From positions 27,848,098-27,912,097 of the forward strand of contig NC_092796.1 in assembly GCF_918797505.1 (NCBI RefSeq): a DNA stretch of 64,000 nt. The letters run 5' to 3'. Below, piece by piece: positions 54,555 through 63,905 of this stretch (the first letter of the stretch is position 1; every line of letters begins with the position of its first letter). The stretch comes from Bemisia tabaci (taxonomy: Eukaryota > Arthropoda > Insecta > Hemiptera > Aleyrodidae). Both the position numbers and the translations under genes were made by a program. The notes beneath the pieces were generated by a model, which saw only the letters and a list, made by a program, of their open reading frames with translations, was not told the origin of the DNA and did no database searches.

Positions 54555-55157
54555 ATGGGGATGGATCAATTTACAAAGACTCAGCTTTTAATTTATTTCA
54601 ATCGTAGAAAAAAATTCACTATCAAAGCTTTTCCAAATTCTTCCTGTGCAGTTTTGTTGTTAGGCAAAATGTTTCTACGGATCTGGGTGTTTCCTTGGAA
54701 ATTTTAAAACCACAGTGCGACACACTCACGCACATACCCTCACACGCAAAAAGTACACTTCAACTTTTCACGCGCATATTCGATGAGAAAAATACGATAA
54801 ATGTAGAAATGCGCAAGTGTGCTGGTGCTAAGATATTGGTACGGGTTTTTTTCTAGGAACAATTTGAAACATTATTCTACTTAAAATCATGGGAAAAACG
54901 CAAAGCTTGACCGCCTGAGCGAGAAACGGTCAGGGGGTGTAGCGTGACTTCATACTCAGCTCTAGTTTATACTAACTAGAACTTTTTATCCGAATATCTC
55001 CTAATAAATATGTTAAAATAATGAAATTTCATACGATTGTACAAGAAAATCATGGGTATTTTGAGAATAAAATTCAGTTATGATTCCCTCTTGTCGATTT
55101 CTTTAAACAATCTATTTACGACCAATGTGGTAAAAGGTAATAAATATACGTAAAATG
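54555..55157. other. no feature recognised
   Basis: Unassigned; GAGCGAGAAACGGTCAGGGG near 54917 weakly recalls the insertion at 3120-3175. Confidence 0.4.
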
Positions 55158-55394
55158 GAACGCGTTTAGCAGAAACGAAACTAAGCCGCGTCAGCCATTA
55201 CTGCAAAACTTAGCTGGACAATTTAATTTTTTACGAGAGAACATTTGTGCAATTTCTTTGAAAATTTGAAGGAATTCGTTTCGTGCTATGCAAAAACTTC
55301 ACTGAGATTTGCCGTTTTCATGAAAAAAAATAAAACTGCCCAATTAAATTTAGCAATAACACCTTGGTTCCTTTCTGCTTAACGCGGTCCAGAC
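55158..55394. mobile_element. GGACCGCGTT-family TIR element (copy 3)
   Basis: TGGAACGCGTTTAGCAGAAA and CTTTCTGCTTAACGCGGTCC ends; the interior TTTAATTTTTTACGAGAGAA matches the other copies. Confidence 0.75.
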
Positions 55395-55462
55395 AAAAAT
55401 CTTCTTTTTCCCCCATCTTTTTCCTTTAAACATATACATACCACATGACTTATTTGTGCATT

Positions 55463-55650
55463 CACTGGTAAAAAAAAAACCTCTTGGACCAATGCCGCAT
55501 TGCATTGACTTAAGAGTGCAGTTTCTTGTCGCCGGATTTAAGAATCTTAAACTCTTGTTTCAAGCGGATTTTGCATTGAAACAAGAGTCAGACTCTTAAA
55601 TCCGGCGACAAGAAACTTGCATTCTTGAACCAGAGATTTTTTTTACCGTG
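55463..55650. mobile_element. hairpin element, CACTGGTAAAAAAA ends
   Basis: 188 bp. GCAGTTTCTTGTCGCCGGAT and ATCCGGCGACAAGAAACTTG, then AACTCTTGTTTCAA and TTGAAACAAGAGT pair. Terminal CACTGGTAAAAAAA and TTTTTTTTACCGTG. Same architecture as 34754-35067 and 58043-58248 with different stems. Confidence 0.85.
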
Positions 55651-55835
55651 TTGGGTCTTCAAATACGCAAATTAAGAAGTGAATCTAGTTAAGCTTTTTT
55701 AGACCTAAATCGGGTTTTTCATGGGTCCGATTTCGAGTTTCCGCCTTGAGGCACATTCGCCTGATTCCAGCACATTGTGGCTAAAAATTATCGAGCAAGA
55801 GTGTAAAATTATCGTATGGTGAATAAATGCCTTAC

Positions 55836-57123
55836 CTCAGGGTAAAGGCGGCTTCTCCTGAAGACAGGATGGTTTTCAAGGTCTCGGTGCTGGCTCTCAA
55901 AGCTCCTTTCTTGACGATGAGGCTCCTGAGGCTCCGTTTCTTGAAGGACAGCGCCGAGACGGGCCTACTGGCGAGGGACACCTCGGCCAAAGACGACTTG
56001 CGGTAGTCCTGCAGGTGCTCGATATCCAGCGGGAGACTCACGTGGGTGTCCACGTCGAACTTATCCGCCTCGTCCTCGGTGAAAGTGTCGAAGCTCTCCG
56101 TGTCGGAGACGCTCTCCACTTGGGGCCTCTGGAGCTCCTCGACTTGGGGGCCGGGCTCCGGCTTTTCCTTCTGCTTCCGGTATTTCCCGAGCGTCTCGTG
56201 CATCTTGGCCCGCTCGTCGACCCACCACTTGCGCACGTAGCGCCAGAAGCGGTCCACCTTGGAGCGCACCTCCATCGACGACCTCTTCCGCCGGTAGCGG
56301 AGCAGGGGACAGGCGCCGCATGTTCGTCTTGACAGTGGCCCGGTGCTGGATGTACTCCTTCAGGTCGATGTCCTCGTAGTTGTGTCCGTCCGCTTTGACG
56401 TGGACGTAGTCGGTCGGGGTCTCCGAGCTGTTGGTCGTGCTCGGGGTCCAATCCGGTTCGGGGAGTTCCGGTTTCGGCGCTTTCCCGCTTTCCGCGTCCG
56501 GGTGTAACTTTGCTGATGGACGAGTAGATAGGGGACGGAGATCTCTTGGGCACTGAGTACTCCACGGTGTGTGGGTCTTGGACGGTGGGTTCTTGCTGCT
56601 TCTTCTGGACCTTATCGTAGGGGCTGCTGAACGTCGACGAGAACGAAAGGTCATCGGATTCGTCCGGGTCTTTCTCTAGCTTGTCCACTTGGAGAGCCTC
56701 GACGACCGGGACGGGAGACTCTGGTTTATCCGTTGAATGGTTGTTGAGCAGCGCCAGGTCTTGTTTGTTCTCCTCGTTGAAGAAGGAAAAACTGATGTTG
56801 GAGATTTCTACGGAGATGTTCTCGTCGTTCTTGGACGGGACTTGAGCCTCGGCCTTGGAGACCTTGACCGAGCCGCTCGACGATCGACTGCGGCTCCGGC
56901 TCTTGCTGGAGTGGGACCGGACGACTCTGTTCTCGGTAGCCTCCTTTCGGTCGAAGGGTGTGACGTCCCTTTCGCGGATGGAGCGGCGTCGCTTCTCGAC
57001 CAACTCCTCCATGTTCTCCTTCTCGCTCTCCCCCGCGGCTTCCTCCTCCGGCGATGTCCACAAGGACGAGATCACTCGTGGCATCCCCCACCAACTGCTC
57101 GAGCCCGCGGGATCTTTGGCCAT
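55836..57123 (-). CDS. unrecognised Ser/Glu/Lys-rich protein, coding exon with two one-base shifts
   Basis: Minus-strand reading from ATG at 57123 (A at -3, G at +4; in-frame stop shortly upstream) begins MAKDPAGSSSWWGMPRVISS. It continues as a charged, Ser/Arg-rich (HSSKSRSRSRSSSG) and Pro-rich chain to about residue 205. Near 56508 the coding frame moves by one base and reads DAESGKAPKPELPEPDW and later YVHVKADGHNYEDIDLKEYI. Near 56300, at a CCCC run, it moves one more base to MEVRSKVDRFWRYVRKWW and ends near TILSSGEAAFTL. The exon closes with CTGAG|gtaagg, a consensus phase-2 donor at 55836/55835, so the apparent stop at 55832 lies in the intron. Total about 428 residues. GC-rich third positions contrast with the AT-rich flanks, which supports real coding. 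Each shift equals one extra base, so assembly error is as likely as pseudogenisation. No signal peptide or membrane span; probably intracellular and largely disordered, with an aromatic/basic block near WRYVRKWWVDERAKM. Family unknown. Confidence 0.7.
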
Positions 57124-57141
57124 TCTTTGCCACGCCCGCAC

Positions 57142-58042
57142 TCTAGCGGGTTGGCCCCGAACTTTTCACGCCCAGCTTCGTGTCATGGATCCGTGGGTTT
57201 TAGAGGGGGTCATGGCTATCACAGCCAAACGTCTGAGTGGAGGGGTCACTTTTTACTTTGTGATATCATTCCGCGGACAAAAAGGACCGCTTACTCCTGT
57301 CCGTGAAAAATAATTATATATTGTTTTGGCAAATTCCAAACCTTGAGTTCACCTCGAGTTCAGCAACGGAGAGACTGATTGAAAATAATATTTGGAATAA
57401 GTTAAGTGACTGGGTCGCATTTTGAAGGCTAATTTTGATTTATTGCCGAGATTTATAATTTTAAACAGGACCTGTGCTTCTATACACCAGGCCTTTTCGA
57501 ATTTAAAAAAAGAAACGCGGAGGATCATGATAACTTTCAAAAAACGAGATAACTCTGAGCCTCTAACTACGAGAAGATTGTGCCGTTTTTTCCGGATCCG
57601 ACAGATTCAGCCGTTAGAACACAACGCGTGGACACCTCTAAATAATTTGCCCAGTCCAAATTTGTAATCTGTTAAAACAACGAATCACTGCTAAATCAAA
57701 ATTCAATGTTCCGCATCAACAACCGATGTGTACCCAAATATTTAGAAAAGTGCCGAAAAAGGCTTTCCATCTCTGCCTGCCTTGGTCTGAGACCAAGAAT
57801 GAATTTGATATCCACATTAGAATACTAAAAATATAATCTGCATAGTGACCAATTATAATCAGATGGGTCTATCGTGGAATCTCAGTAAGTGACTATGCGT
57901 AACTTAAAAATACGATGGCTAAAGTCGAAAAAGGCGTAAATGTATTAACTGCACTGTTTTAATCTTTCAGAATGTTATTTATTCTTTCATAAGGTAACTA
58001 AATAACACTCCAACCTACAATTTTACTATCACTGGAAATAAA
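57142..58042. other. upstream region of the minus-strand gene; no other gene seen
   Basis: Presumed 5' UTR, intron or promoter of the exon at 57123. No TATA/initiator pair could be fixed. AT-rich, without recognised repeats. Confidence 0.4.
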
Positions 58043-58248
58043 AGTTGCTTAGATCTCGAGTCCCCAGACTCTTGAAAACAATGATAGGAGGAAATACTCT
58101 TGATTCAATCGGAGTTTTGCTTGAATCAAAAGGAAATTCGCTTAAATTAAGAGGCTTGGTTCTTGATTCAAGCAAAACTCCGATCGAATCAAGAGTATTT
58201 TTTCTTGTCAATGTTTTTAAGAGTCTGGACTCACGATCCAAGCGACTT
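58043..58248. mobile_element. hairpin element, AAGTTGCTT ends
   Basis: 206 bp. AATACTCTTGATTCAATCGG pairs with CCGATCGAATCAAGAGTATT; TTTTGCTTGAATCAA pairs with TTGATTCAAGCAAAA; the outer CCAGACTCTTGAAAACA pairs with TGTTTTTAAGAGTCTGG. Confidence 0.8.
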
Positions 58249-58621
58249 CTTTTTTCCAGCGATGCCCTCTTACACCGACTAGAATTCTTAAAAATATTCT
58301 AAGAAGAAATATTATGCAGTTTCCCTTCAAAAAATAAAATATTTCCGAAGCTTTTCAACGTAGAGGATAGAACTACGCACTTAACGACTTAAGCTATCAA
58401 TAATTCGTCGCTTGGCCTAGTGAGGCATAGAAAACTACTCCCAAGAGGCAAATAATTCAATTCCTTTTCGACGGGAAGTCGCATTTAAAGTTTTAGTTGC
58501 CCCTTCCCCATGTGTGAGACACGCCCAGTGGTAACGAACTGAGAAATGAACTTCCATCACGTCAGACTTCGCAGCTCCCGCGCTTCCTTTTCGAGATGTC
58601 ACACACTTGGTCGATCTTATC
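58249..58621. other. no feature recognised
   Basis: Unassigned sequence. Confidence 0.45.
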
Positions 58622-58785
58622 CAGTAGCGTGGCGTGCTTTGCGATATATCGATTGATCTGTCATTTGAACTTATGGAAAAAGATCGATAAACAGGGTGTT
58701 CGCAACGAACACCTTAATAATAGATTCTTTACCATAGCTTCAAATGGGGAAATATCGATAATCGATAAATCACGCCACGCCACTG
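58622..58785. mobile_element. hAT-type MITE, CAGTGGCGTGGCG family (copy 10)
   Basis: 164 bp, ends CAGTAGCGTGGCGTG and CACGCCACGCCACTG; flanks no longer match well. Confidence 0.88.
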
Positions 58786-58873
58786 CTCCTATCTTTATTT
58801 CCTCGTGAGCCCTGGAGAGCAAGTGGCGTTATGGATAATAGGGCTCATACATAATGCAGATACGACCTTACGT

Positions 58874-59036
58874 CAGTGGCGACTCCTGCAAGTTGGCAAC
58901 ACTGTTTTTTCTCCATTTAAATGTATTTTAAACAATCGATTCCTTGTGAGGCAGCATGTCTCACTTAGAATCGAGATATTCGACGGATTTAAATGTAGTA
59001 TTGAAAGATTTTGTCAACTTGCTGGAATCGCCACTG
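58874..59036. mobile_element. hAT-type MITE, CAGTGGCGACTCC family
   Basis: 163 bp with ends CAGTGGCGACTCCTGCAAGT and ACTTGCTGGAATCGCCACTG. Internal CCATTTAAATGTATTTTAAA and ATTTAAATGTAGT. The left flank CCTTACGT reappears 4 bases beyond the right end, a plausible disturbed 8-bp duplication. Similar layout to 31868-32105. Confidence 0.75.
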
Positions 59037-59205
59037 CCTTCCTTACGTTACCTCACGTCAGGGGAGCGACAAATATTGTGCTGCCACTATCAAACGGAGA
59101 TTAGTTAATATCATAGACAAACTTTCAACACACTGGTAGACTGAATCGAATGGCCCGATTTTCCCGAGAGAATGGTGGAGCTCTGCATTTATTTTCTTCT
59201 TCGCC

Positions 59206-59371
59206 CAGTGGCGTGGCGTGAATTGCGATGGATCGATCATTATGCCACTTAAAACCTATGGTAAAGAATCGATTACTAAGGTATTCGCCGCGAACACTCT
59301 GTTTATCGATCCTTTTCCATAGGTTTAAATGGCATAACAATCTATATATCGCAAAGCACGGCACGCCACTG
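59206..59371. mobile_element. hAT-type MITE, CAGTGGCGTGGCG family (copy 11)
   Basis: 166 bp with ends CAGTGGCGTGGCGTG and CACGGCACGCCACTG. Flanks TCTTCGCC and TCTTCATC match at 6 of 8. Confidence 0.88.
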
Positions 59372-59758
59372 TCTTCATCGGTTCCTTATCCTTTTTTAGG
59401 GCTCGCTTTTTGAAATCACTCGGTTCTACATTATTGCACAGCACACCGATCAACCCATGCTATTCAACGGGCCGTCCAAATATTTATTTCCTCGCACCCG
59501 TTTTTTTTTTGTCTTTGAACCGTAAATACTGTCAAGCCCTGATGGTCTTTTACCAAAAAACCGAACAAACTTCTCATGGGAAACCCTTGAGAACATCTTC
59601 CTCTCAAAACCGTATTATTTCATTCGACAGAAACCTCATATGTATAAGGTTTTCTACGGTAAAACGACTCAAATCTAGGAGCTTTCTTTCCTGCCACCAC
59701 TTTTTAGCCAAAAAGCTTCGGTTTTTTCCCTTTTTTTTCATTTTCTTATTGTCACATT

Positions 59759-60021
59759 ATATATCGACGGTGAAACTACCAAACCACGTATCTCGGTTTG
59801 CGACGTCGCAGACTTCCTGTCATACTTTATTTTTTAAATGAAAAACTACTTGACATCCAGTCTTGAAAATTTCTGTGATTTTTCCTCTTTGTGCGGAGAA
59901 AATTCCGTGAAAATTTCAAGGAATGATATTGATTTGGTCTACTTCAAAAAAATAAAATGTGAGCGTAGATTTTTAAATACCGCAAACGAGATACGTGGTT
60001 TGGTAGTTTCACCGTCGATAT
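59759..60021. mobile_element. ATATCGACGGTG-family TIR element (copy 1)
   Basis: 263 bp. ATATCGACGGTGAAACTACC and GGTAGTTTCACCGTCGATAT are perfect ends, continuing through AAACCACGTATCTCG. The interior has GCGACGTCGCAGACTTCCTG and paired AAAATTTC motifs. The second copy, with different subterminal bases, is at 62223-62486. Confidence 0.85.
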
Positions 60022-60752
60022 GTCTATTTCTTTTATCTTAAAGGATTAATTTTCTTTTAAGCGTGCCGTCGCTTTTTGAAAGCTGAATACGTCGAGAATG
60101 AGCGGAAACTAAGCATCGCACGTCGAGCATCGGGATCTTTGCCGTCATTGCATGCGCGGAGATATGATCCGTTATCAAGCTCGGTGAGGAGCGAACTTTG
60201 AGGTTGCGAAAAGCTCGAGTATAACGACCCGATCCGGAGCTGCATAACTGCGAAGCGAGGGAACCGTAATGAACAACTTGCCCGCTGTACTTCCTCAGGT
60301 GCCCGTTCATGCTCACGGTGACAAGCTACCTGCCTGGTAGGAGCCTGTAAAATACAGGGTCATCCACAAGTCCTGCGCCACCCCTACGAACCCTGGGGGC
60401 TTCTTCCCCTTCTCAGGATTGCCTGGTCTCCTACAATTTTTGGACGACCCCAAAAGTTGCTTATTTTATTGAGTAATGCTCAAAACTAGTTTTTGTAAAA
60501 CAAATTAATCAGTGTCTGTTTTATTTATTTTTATAGTTTCTTCAACCGTGGACACTGAGGTCGTGGAAACCTCAAATTTTAAACCAGGACAGTTAATTTT
60601 CAACAACGAAATTACTACGAAAACGTGTGTCTTAGATAGGAATATTCGCATGATAAAGGGGCAATGGTTATTTTGAGTTACTTTTATTTCGATCAGATCA
60701 ATCGAGAGGACTTCGTTGATTGATCAAATTTTGGGTTGAATCGATCGAAACC
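60022..60752. other. no gene supported
   Basis: TACAGGGTCATCCACAAGTC near 60353 looks like one end of a mariner-like element without its partner. Other sequence unassigned. Confidence 0.4.
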
Positions 60753-60998
60753 GTAAGACAAAGTTATAGACACAGAAGACATAGGGAGTATGGAGCGATC
60801 CTATTATTTGAAATGGGTGGTTCCTATATACAAAGGGAGAAATGATAGACTAACTGTCGGGTATCTCGTAGGTTGCCGTTAGTTAGTCTCTTTACCTACC
60901 CCTTTGTCCATTGCAACCACCCGCTTTCACCAATAGGATCTCTCCATATCTCTTTTGTCTCCTTTGTCTATAGCTTGGTACATCAATTTCAATAATCG
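60753..60998. mobile_element. ATAGACAAAG-family TIR element
   Basis: About 246 bp. AGACAAAGTTATAGACACAG at the left, TCAATTTCAATAATCGG at the right; interior GGTGGTTCCTATA and CACCAATAGGATC as in other copies. Confidence 0.8.
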
Positions 60999-61747
60999 GA
61001 ATATATCAGCGCTGGCCTCTGGAGGTTGGACGCTCCCTCGAATTCGCGTAATCTCCGTTTCTGAAAGACATGAGCCTCTCGCTCTTAGGAGAAGCCATGA
61101 CTCCATGGTTAGGAATTTGCCAAAGCACGGTAATCATCCAATCACAATCATATTTTACCAGTTCAGAGGAAAAATCCGGCGATGGAGCTCCACTCAAGAG
61201 CGTCCTACCGACACTGTCGCACTACACGCCTTGGTGGACGCATTCCCACGGCGCCTGCCACAATCCGAATGCAACCCTCTCGGCACGCGGGATCAAAGCC
61301 CGAGAACCATGTCACGGCGCCTGCCACAATCCGAATGCAACCCTCTCGGCACGTGGGATCACAGCCTGAGAACCACGGCCGAAAACACGCACAAGTGGAT
61401 CATGCTACTTTCGGCGCACGTTCGCACCCGACGCGGCACACCCGCGAACACGTGGCGAACCGTCTTCGGGCGTCGACGAAACAAGGATGCCCTCAGGATC
61501 ACGGGGCCAGAGCACGAGGGTTGAACTTCCGGGGTTCGTCCTGATCGGTGATCGGCGCGGCGGCGAAAGCACTGAAAGCTCGCGCGAAGACACGATGTGA
61601 CGCGGACGACCGTGACGAAGAAGTCGCCCGGGACTGAGAGTCGGGGGAAGAACACGGCTGCTTTCTGAGATGTTATGAAGAAGGAGCTAAAAATAGACGC
61701 GCCGCTCGCGAGGAGCGTATCACACACGCAAGCGGTGTTGTCGGCCG
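60999..61747. other. GC-rich island, possible gene 5' end
   Basis: 61180-61740 is distinctly GC- and CpG-rich compared with its surroundings. Open frames exist in several phases on both strands (61182-61544 plus, 61359-61727 minus), and the 66-bp tandem duplication keeps all of them open, so frame length is not evidence of coding. A promoter or 5' UTR of a gene on either strand is possible; no splice sites could be fixed. Confidence 0.3.
61247..61378. repeat. 66-bp tandem duplication
   Basis: Two adjacent copies (61247-61312 and 61313-61378) share CACGGCGCCTGCCACAATCC and AATGCAACCCTCTCGGCACG, with a few differences. The period of 66 preserves the reading frame. Confidence 0.9.
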
Positions 61748-61809
61748 GCGCCCCCCTCCCCCATCAGGGTTGCCATAGAATTTAGAAAAAAAAATTCCCT
61801 GATATTTCC
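61748..61809. repeat. 62-bp direct repeat, left copy
   Basis: GCGCCCCCCTCCCCCATCAG through CCTGATATTTCC. Matches 62119-62180 with one base change and directly abuts the TIR element between them. Confidence 0.93.
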
Positions 61810-62118
61810 TAGAGTCCCTTTATACTGAGAGTCAAGACAATGCGAATCCATTTCTGATTGGTTAACCGGATTTTAGGCCTTCACAGTGTCACAAACGGGA
61901 ATAAAGATTACATTTTCACCAATTGCAAAGATTATAATCTGGAATGGAGGAATTTCGGGTTCGACAAGGAACAAACGGAATGAGAGAAGGAACGGAGAAA
62001 GGAATTTAGGAATGAGCCGATCAAAGATTACAAAAAACGTTCAATTTCTGTAATCTTTATTCCCGTTTGTGACTCCATGAGGGGGTGTTGTCTTGACTCT
62101 CAGTATAAAGGGACTCTA
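61810..62118. mobile_element. TAGAGTCCCTTTATACTGAG TIR element
   Basis: 309 bp. TAGAGTCCCTTTATACTGAG and CTCAGTATAAAGGGACTCTA are perfect complements, continuing through AGTCAAGACAA. Subterminal AACGGGAATAAAGATTACA pairs with TGTAATCTTTATTCCCGTT. The ends fit hAT YARNG, but no 8-bp duplication is present; instead the 62-bp repeat flanks it exactly. Confidence 0.88.
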
Positions 62119-62180
62119 GCGCCCCCCTCCCCCGTCAGGGTTGCCATAGAATTTAGAAAAAAAAATTCCCTGATATTTCC
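62119..62180. repeat. 62-bp direct repeat, right copy
   Basis: Begins at the base after the TIR element ends. Confidence 0.93.
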
Positions 62181-62222
62181 CCGACACATTTTGGGGAAAT
62201 TCCCTGACAATTGAAGATGTGA

Positions 62223-62486
62223 CATATCGACGGTGTAAGTCGGCAATCACATAACTCGGTTTGCGACGTCGCAGACTTCCTGTCATACTTTATTTTTTAA
62301 ACGGAAAACTACTCAACGGCAATTCTTTAGAACTGCCGTGATTTTTCTTCTCTGTGCGAGGAAAATTCTGCAAAAACTTCAAAGAATGATGTCAATTTGT
62401 TCTCCTTTAAAAAAAATAACATAGAGGCGGAGATTTTCAGACACCGCAAACGAGATATGTGATTGCCGACTTACACCGTCGATATG
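62223..62486. mobile_element. ATATCGACGGTG-family TIR element (copy 2)
   Basis: 264 bp. CATATCGACGGTGTAAGTCG and CGACTTACACCGTCGATATG are perfect ends. The interior TGCGACGTCGCAGACTTCCT is the same as copy 1, but the AAGTCGGCAATCACAT segment replaces AAACTACCAAACCACGT on both arms. Confidence 0.88.
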
Positions 62487-62629
62487 GTTAAAAAGGCATA
62501 ATTGAAAATAGTTTTCCGGCAAAATTTGTTGTTCGAAACCTCAAACCCATTCTAGAAACCAAATGAAGGTGATTCAACAAATTTTCCCTGACATTTCCCG
62601 GTTTTCCCTGACCGTACCAACCCTGCCCA

Positions 62630-62709
62630 GTGGTCAGATTGTGCGAAAAACCCAATTGCATTTGGTCAATTAAGGAAATGTGCTGAATTTAGCACAATCT
62701 GGCAACCAC
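62630..62709. repeat. short palindromic element, about 80 bp
   Basis: CCAGTGGTCAGATTGTGC and GCACAATCTGGCAACCAC are imperfect inverted ends around CATTTGGTCAATTAAGG. Confidence 0.55.
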
Positions 62710-63122
62710 GCACAACCTTTCTTCCCGTTTGTTTACTCGCCCTCTGGGCTTTAATAAGTTTTTTATTAGTTTTAAATGGCTTGACGACGCGAGAGTCCGA
62801 AGTTCATCTATAATTATAATATGCGATGAAGTTTCGGGTATGCGCGATCGGTTCATCCGCGGCCGATGGTATGACAAGATTTTCCCTCCAAAATTCCTTT
62901 TTATTTTGAGGAAAATCCGAAATTCCTTCAAATGTTACGCTTCTCTGCGTATTTTCGTGTGAATCCTTTTCCTTTTCAGATTTCATTTTTTGTCACACCA
63001 GCAATTGAATGCACCAGGCAAGTTTCCATGTTGTTATTGTTTATTTTTTTATTTTTTCGTACTTAATCGGCGGGTAATCACATCGACACGAGCATACAAA
63101 TTTTAAGTTTAGAACCCTCACA
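62710..63122. other. no gene supported
   Basis: Short mirrored frames occur around 62729-62986. No repeat family recognised. Confidence 0.4.
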
Positions 63123-63302
63123 AAAGCTAAGATTGCAAGCGGAGGAGCCTCCTGAGTCCAAGGGAGGCGGAAGGGGAGGGGCGGATGGAGCTGTGTAAAT
63201 AACTGAAATTATGCAAGAGCAATTTTGAGCTTTTCTTATCAAAAACATGTCAAATCAAGTCGTTTTCGGACTGAACGTGGGAATCATCTTGAAGCTGCAG
63301 CG
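63123..63302. repeat. direct repeat of about 180 bp, copy 1
   Basis: AAGCTAAGATTGCAAGCGGA, CTCCTGAGTCCAA, GAGCAATTTTGAGCTTTTCT and CGTTTTCGGACTGAACGT recur in the same order at 63725-63905. Confidence 0.88.
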
Positions 63303-63710
63303 TAGAGTACCTATATTGAGAGAGTATGGCCACTGGGCCCCATGGAGAGGCTTAGGACCCAAAAATGGCGGTGCTTTGTTTTGGTTATTGTGGATGGGAG
63401 GGGGGTCATTGCCAAATTTTGACGGTTATCACCAACCGCACTTGCTGCCAACCTTACTACATCTAAGATAATTTTTCTCAAAAATTGCACACGATTAGCC
63501 TTAAAAATATGAAAAGATGTCGCAATAGTGCATTTGAGTAAATTTCTCGTTACGATAAGCAAAGAAAACTACATTTTGAGTCATTTTGCATTACATAAAT
63601 TTATGGCGTCCGCCATTTTTGGGTCCTAAAGGCTCCATCTAGCCTAAGATGGCTGAGCCAATCAAAGGTGGTAACCCCAGTGGCCATACTCTCTCAATAT
63701 AGGTACTCTA
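63303..63710. mobile_element. hAT-type MITE, TAGAGTACCT family (copy 2)
   Basis: 408 bp with ends TAGAGTACCTATATTGAGAG and CTCTCAATATAGGTACTCTA, extended by AGTATGGCCACTGG/CCAGTGGCCATACT. Exact 8-bp target duplication CTGCAGCG (63295-63302 and 63711-63718). It sits near the junction of two tandem copies of a roughly 180-bp repeat. Confidence 0.92.
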
Positions 63711-63724
63711 CTGCAGCGAAGTCA

Positions 63725-63905
63725 AAGCTAAGATTGCAAGCGGAGGAACCTCCTGAGTCCAAAGGAGGGGAGGGAGCGGAGGGGGCGGAAGAGGGTGTGT
63801 GAATTACTGAGATCATGCAGGAGCAATTTTGAGCTTTTCTTATCAAAAACATTTCAAATTAAGATCGTTTTCGGACTGAACGTAGGGATCATCGTGAAGT
63901 TGATT
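63725..63905. repeat. direct repeat of about 180 bp, copy 2
   Basis: Second unit of the tandem repeat whose first unit is 63123-63302; the hAT-type element separates them. The window ends shortly after in GC-rich GGAGCCGGGAGCCGGAGCGG sequence. Confidence 0.88.

Noticed and set aside
60353..60420. Complete mariner-like element
   Set aside because: Only one TACAGGGT-type end is visible; no inverted partner was found in the following sequence (the same applies near 47191).
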